DNA from: Isohypsibius dastychi
Lineage: Eukaryota; Tardigrada; Eutardigrada; Parachela; Isohypsibiidae
Length of the DNA stretch: 12,516 nucleotides
Direction: 5' to 3'
NCBI GenBank assembly: GCA_034696485.1
Contig: JAQIWT010001103.1
Location: 1 to 12,516, forward strand
Made by a program: the position numbers and the translations under genes. This document shows, piece after piece, positions 9,301 to 12,516 of this stretch (the stretch's first letter is position 1; every line of letters begins with the position of its first letter). A model generated the notes under the pieces. It saw only the letters and a program-made list of their open reading frames with translations, was not told where the DNA came from and made no database searches.

Positions 9301-10301
9301 AACTCGGCCCTTCTTCACCGTACCCCGAATGTAACATGACGATGTACTTCAGCGACAGCACCCTGGTGGTCAGCAATATTTGTTAATTATTCGATACCCT
9401 AGACATTTCTGCACACTTTTCTAGACTTGGTTCAACTATGATACAAACCGAAACCTGAGCAACAGCCATATGAGCATGGGAGAGTTTGTCGATGTGAAAA
9501 CCCCGGACACCGGCGTGAGCCAGCGTTCCTTCTTGAGATTTGGTACAGTGCCGCTCGTCGTCGCTGTTTCGCCGGCGGTATGTAGTACAGCTGCTTTCTA
9601 GATTTTCAAAGACCCAAAATGATGTCTGATATTTCTAGAACTTCAATTTTGTATCGAGTGCCCAAAATGACAGATCGGGAGGGACAACCGTGAAGATGAT
9701 GTCTTTGCAGCCGGCTGGTAGGTGCTCAGTCCACTCCAACATTCAGGTATATTCATTCACTGTACTCCATTCAGCTTCTTGTGGGAGCTCACTGGTCACA
9801 CTCGAAAGAGCAACAATCATATCATCTCCCGGATATCCTCAAAACTATTCATGGAGTGTTCAGTGCAATTGGCTCATTTATTCTCGACCGAATCAAAGAT
9901 TGAAGGTATTCGGGAAGTGATTCGAGAAATGATAAGATACGTTATCTTCTTGGTGTTCACCCTTTCTTCAGATCAACAGTCAGCACTTTGACTTGGAAAA
10001 CTCCTCGTATTGCTCAATGGACTATCTTCAAATATCCGATGCTTTACCGACATCCACTGACTTGAATCCTTCAAAATTCTGTGGTAACCAAGGGCCACTT
10101 GACTTTATCACTCCATCTTGGCTCACTCGGGTAAACAAAGTTGCCTCCATGAACTGAATTCTAAACTTGACCAAAAATCATGATTTGTAGCTTACTTTCC
10201 AAACGGATAGCAGCTTCCAGTATTCCGGATTCTTGATAACGATTGAAGCCGTAGAAATTCCAGAAGAAAGAGATTCTGTGGAGGATGAATTTGAACCATG
10301 A
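6301..10301 (+). CDS. Secreted multidomain protein with five CUB domains
   Basis: Probable extracellular binding protein; partner unknown. Exons: 6301-6433, 7505-7716, 7774-7926, 7972-8074, 8132-8265, 8318-8485, 8551-8832, 8889-9017, 9124-9208, 9259-9365, 9425-9577, 9639-9717, 9775-9905, 9972-10130, 10191-10301. They join in frame to 712 residues. The exon 10 donor could be 9366 or 9369, changing one residue. Exon 1 encodes a signal peptide (MAHAVLLLFLAFSHAV). A Ser/Thr-rich linker is followed by CUB domains at about 73-195, 202-325, 351-462, 468-578 and 582-700. Typical cores are ISSPNFPRYVRGNITCNYTI, YLELFDATTSTGRVNGTKFC, HSPDYPDNYPPYKSC and ISSPGYPQNYSWSVQCNWLI. CUB4 lacks its second Cys pair. 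The acidic C-terminus (EERDSVEDEFEP) ends at TGA 10299-10301, with no membrane helix or protease domain, so it is not a tolloid- or cubilin-like full protein. Confidence 0.9.
6434..7504 (+). other. First intron of the CUB gene
   Basis: A 1071-base phase 1 intron (GTAAGC ... TTCTGTTCAG) separating the signal-peptide exon from CUB1. It is by far the longest intron of the gene; the others are 45-106 bases. The sequence is AT-rich and I found no open frame or RNA gene I could support. Its position next to the signal peptide makes regulatory content possible but unproven. Confidence 0.85.
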
Positions 10302-10859
10302 AAACAGCCAGTTCTTCAACATCTCTCTCTTTATCGAACTTTTCAAGTGGATCTACGGTAGATTTAATGGCCAGTTCAGTGATTTAGAACCAGAAGTCTG
10401 GGTCCAGGGTGACTTTGTGCGATAAAATGCAAACACTTGAGGTTACGATTTCCGTGACCACTATCGAATTGGAGTGACACCAGGTCAAATTGGGCAGTCT
10501 ACTTCATGGATCGTCTTGGGGTTGATGGGTAGTGGGACTAATCTTGACGACATCAAGAACTGGCTCTCCGAAATGAGCTCTCCTCATCTCCCCCGTTATT
10601 CTTCGACCGTTGCGGCCAAATCGACAAATGTTGCGAAATCCGCGCTCCACTCTCTCATGAAATCATCTTGTTTGGTGGTGTTTCAGATCGGTTCTTTCAA
10701 GAACCGACAGAAATCGGATGTAAGTTATGCGGCTTCATGGATACGTGGATCTATCTGGATATGAATACAGAGCGTCTCTCCGCTAAATGCGACTCGTTAT
10801 CAAAAACTAGCAGGAATTTTACCATCAGGCGGCAGTGGAGAATTCCAGCAAAACCTTAC
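10302..10859. other. CUB-gene 3' flank with an unassigned Cys-containing open frame
   Basis: After the CUB stop there is no continuation that keeps the CUB frame. Plus-strand frame 10548-10889 is open for about 113 codons and contains several Cys residues (RCGQIDKCCEI, GCKLCGF, AKCDS). Another stretch at 10300-10425 reads FKWIYGRFNGQF. Neither matches a family I recognise, and the larger one overlaps the antisense peroxidase exon. They could be exons of another gene, remnants, or chance. On the minus strand I searched for the next peroxidase exon (FATAAFRFGHT-type) and did not find it. Confidence 0.4.
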
Positions 10860-11600
10860 CTGGGCCAGGTTTGTTTTTGTTTTTGTTGAGATAATCGCCA
10901 TTTAAAAGCGGAATCAACTCGTAATCGTGCACTCGTTTGGGACCCAGAATTTCCGGGAGTAGCTCGTTGTACACGATGAACTGATATTGCGCAATCACAA
11001 TCTTATTTGACATCTACAATGTTCCGCTGTTTGAGGTTTAATCCGTGAATTAATTTTTTTCCGGTTTCGAGTACTCACTTGATAGCACTTCTCATCGCTC
11101 AAACCAGAAGCTCCATGAAGCAAGATGCAGTTTCTCGCAATTCGATTATGTTGACGTAACCAGAGCTGAAATCAAAAAAGGTCTCAGAGGTGCAATTTTG
11201 AAATTCTAGTTAGTTGCTCTACAATGTGCAATAATCGGAGTAGAACGGATCAAATTCTGAAACTGATATGACTTTGCATACGGGCGGCAGAATGGCTGGA
11301 CTGTCTTCGTTTTCCCAGGGATTTTCTTATGAATCACAGGAGCTAAGAAAAAGTAGAAACTACAGTTCTGGTGCACATGTTCTGCACGTTTGCTCACTAC
11401 GGGTGATATCATGGTTTACAAACTGCCCGAAATTAGTGAACAAGAGTGATAGCCTCGAACCCGTTGCCGGTAGGGACTGACTGACTCATGGTTGTGCTGG
11501 CGAGTCGTGGAGGTGGTAATTCGGTGAAGATCAGCATCTTCAGGTATAATACATTTCCTAAGCAAATCACATTCTGGACTTCCGTTGTTTCAGAGAAGTA
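10860..11600 (-). pseudogene. Animal haem peroxidase relic, broken and incomplete
   Basis: Animal haem peroxidases oxidise substrates with hydrogen peroxide through a covalently bound haem. Pieces in order on the minus strand: YGDGKP and ELPPPRLAS (about 11600-11496), LLFTNFGQFVNHDI (GQFVNHD at 11408-11428), IPGKTKTVQPFCRPYAKS (about 11322-11268), LWLRQHNRIARN (exon 11079-11165) and NKIVIAQYQFIVYNELLP (exon 10860-11013). The last two join by a clean 65-base phase 0 intron. The first three are in different frames with stops between them. About 90 expected residues between CRPYAKS and LWLRQHNR are absent, including the GDxRxxE segment. Everything after YNELLPEILG is missing, including the proximal His region. 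The haem-linking Asp of the usual DHD motif is Asn. A gene with small, unrecognised introns is possible but less likely. A leader resembling that of the Cys-repeat gene lies upstream at 11779. Confidence 0.75.
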
Positions 11601-11668
11601 CGGCTTACCATCACCGTAGCGGTGAGGTTAGGTTTGCAACTATTCTTGGAACACATTCATGTGTGTCA

Positions 11669-11779
11669 TGAACATCTCTGCAGCAAAATAAGAGTGAAGA
11701 GGGATAAAATAATCTTGGTAATGCTTGCTTGTTTTGGAGCAATGAATGAGCTCAGATTCGACTCTGGCAACAAAACCAT
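11669..11779 (-). pseudogene. Leader-like N-terminus paralogous to the 5211 leader
   Basis: ATG (complement of 11777-11779) opens MVLLPESNLSSFIA, then a hydrophobic stretch (IILSLFTLILL), and reaches a stop after about 37 codons. The minus-strand leader at 5211 reads MVLSTETNLKSYIA with a hydrophobic core at a similar distance, so the two are paralogous. No clear splice donor links this leader in frame to the peroxidase pieces downstream. It may therefore be a dead first exon, or a first exon whose junction I could not place. Confidence 0.6.
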
Positions 11780-12430
11780 GTGTTGACGATTGGATTGCAA
11801 GATATGCAGAAAACGCCTGAAGCTAAATTTTGATCAAAAATATTGAGACCAGTTCGTCTAGGTGGACCCAGTTTATTCCAACCTGATGTGACTTCAGATG
11901 TTTATTTCAAAACGTGGACTGAGACGACTTCTCTCCACTCTTTACAATTTCTGGACACTTTATTGATCAAGTCCCATGATTCAGCACCGCGAAAGTACAG
12001 CGCCATTTCGACCAAGTAGAGGCTAAAATAAAATCCTCCTGATCGATACTGAGAACAAAATACAACATATCTGTGTGTCTGTTAAAAGAGCACTTTGGAT
12101 AGGCTCAAAATAACAAATGTTCTCTGCAACTTTATATCTGACATAGGGGGTGCAAGACCACGAAAAACCCAAAATCCTAAACCCAGTGATATTTTTTTTA
12201 AAGCAGCGGAATGGTATTATATAAAACATTCATTTGAAGATCTCTAGATATTAGCGGTTGATATTCCCCCTGACCTAGTGATAAATTTGTTGTATCTGAA
12301 ATGAATGGAAAAACTGCGGGCATTTTGCCCGTGGTGCCAAAGATGGATGTCCGGCTTTCATCTCGTGTGCATTTTGAGAGTTATTTCTGGTTATGTATGG
12401 CAGTCGGGTTCTTTTCATGTTGTATACACG
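11755..12430. repeat. Direct repeat, copy 2 (matches 5178-5995)
   Basis: Diverged second copy in the same orientation, about 6.6 kb to the right of copy 1, sharing the landmarks listed for copy 1. The match starts inside the leader reading frame near 11755 and fades after about 12430, where the short inverted repeats of the right edge begin. It lacks a block of about 130 bases present in copy 1 and has a much shorter G run (near 12145). No protein is supported within it apart from the leader at its left end. Confidence 0.88.
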
Positions 12431-12439
12431 CCTGTAGGT

Positions 12440-12516
12440 GGCAGAAAAGTTGAACAGTTGATTCGTTGAATCAACTATTCTGCCGGGCAGAATAGTTGAG
12501 CGGGCAAAATCGTTGA
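12440..12516. repeat. Cluster of short inverted and direct repeats at window edge
   Basis: A perfect 14-base inverted repeat, TCAACTATTCTGCC (12471-12484) and GGCAGAATAGTTGA (12486-12499), is separated by one base. Just before it is a second hairpin with GTTGATT and AATCAAC arms (12457-12463, 12469-12475). Related direct units flank them: GGCAGAAAAGTTGA (12440-12453) and GGGCAAAATCGTTGA (12502-12516). The array runs off the window. It may be the end of a mobile element or the start of a satellite-like array. Confidence 0.8.

Noticed and set aside
7774-10301. Separate small genes or a pseudogene for the CUB fragments that appear with stops between them
   Set aside because: Every stop lies in a GT-AG segment whose removal restores the frame, and intron phases repeat by domain, so one spliced gene explains all pieces.
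10302-10440. Extension of the CUB protein beyond 10301
   Set aside because: The nearby open stretch is in another frame, and the only GT-AG option is about 30 bases and leads quickly to a stop.
10548-10889. Possible group III secreted phospholipase A2
   Set aside because: Only DKCC fits. The following HD pair, the calcium-loop CGxGN and the later Cys spacing are absent in every frame checked.
1-12516. CRISPR array, bacterial operon, tRNA or rRNA
   Set aside because: No regularly spaced repeat array, no ribosome-binding-site and operon pattern, and no cloverleaf or rRNA core sequence noticed. The genes are spliced and metazoan.

Overview
The window looks like nuclear DNA of an invertebrate animal. 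Coding sequence is cut by many short introns (mostly 45-106 bases, with GT and AG ends), and the proteins are metazoan: a ciliary-type opsin, another seven-helix receptor, a secreted protein with five CUB domains, and a relic of an animal haem peroxidase. A small ecdysozoan such as a tardigrade would fit the compact introns, but nothing here proves the taxon. All gene models were spliced by hand from reading frame, splice sites and intron phase.

Layout. At 1-1529 (+) lies the 3' part of an opsin gene, cut by the left edge. At 2183-4008 (+) is a complete four-exon divergent class A-like receptor of 389 residues. At 4547-5211 (-) is a small predicted secreted protein with two Cys repeats that I do not recognise. 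At 6301-10301 (+) is a 15-exon secreted protein of about 712 residues with a signal peptide and five CUB domains; its exon pattern repeats domain by domain. From about 11600 down to 10860 (-) are broken pieces of an animal haem peroxidase.

The main structural observation is a direct duplication. About 0.7-0.8 kb at 5178-5995 recurs, diverged, at 11755-12430. In both copies it covers the upstream region, the start codon and the hydrophobic leader of a minus-strand gene. The coding sequence after the leader differs: Cys-repeat protein behind copy 1, peroxidase relic behind copy 2. The same 5' module therefore fronts two unrelated secreted-type bodies about 6.6 kb apart.

The opsin and the other receptor are two neighbouring membrane sensors with no sign of shared transcription. 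The right edge (12440-12516) ends in short inverted and direct repeats that look like the border of a larger repeat or mobile element continuing outside the window.
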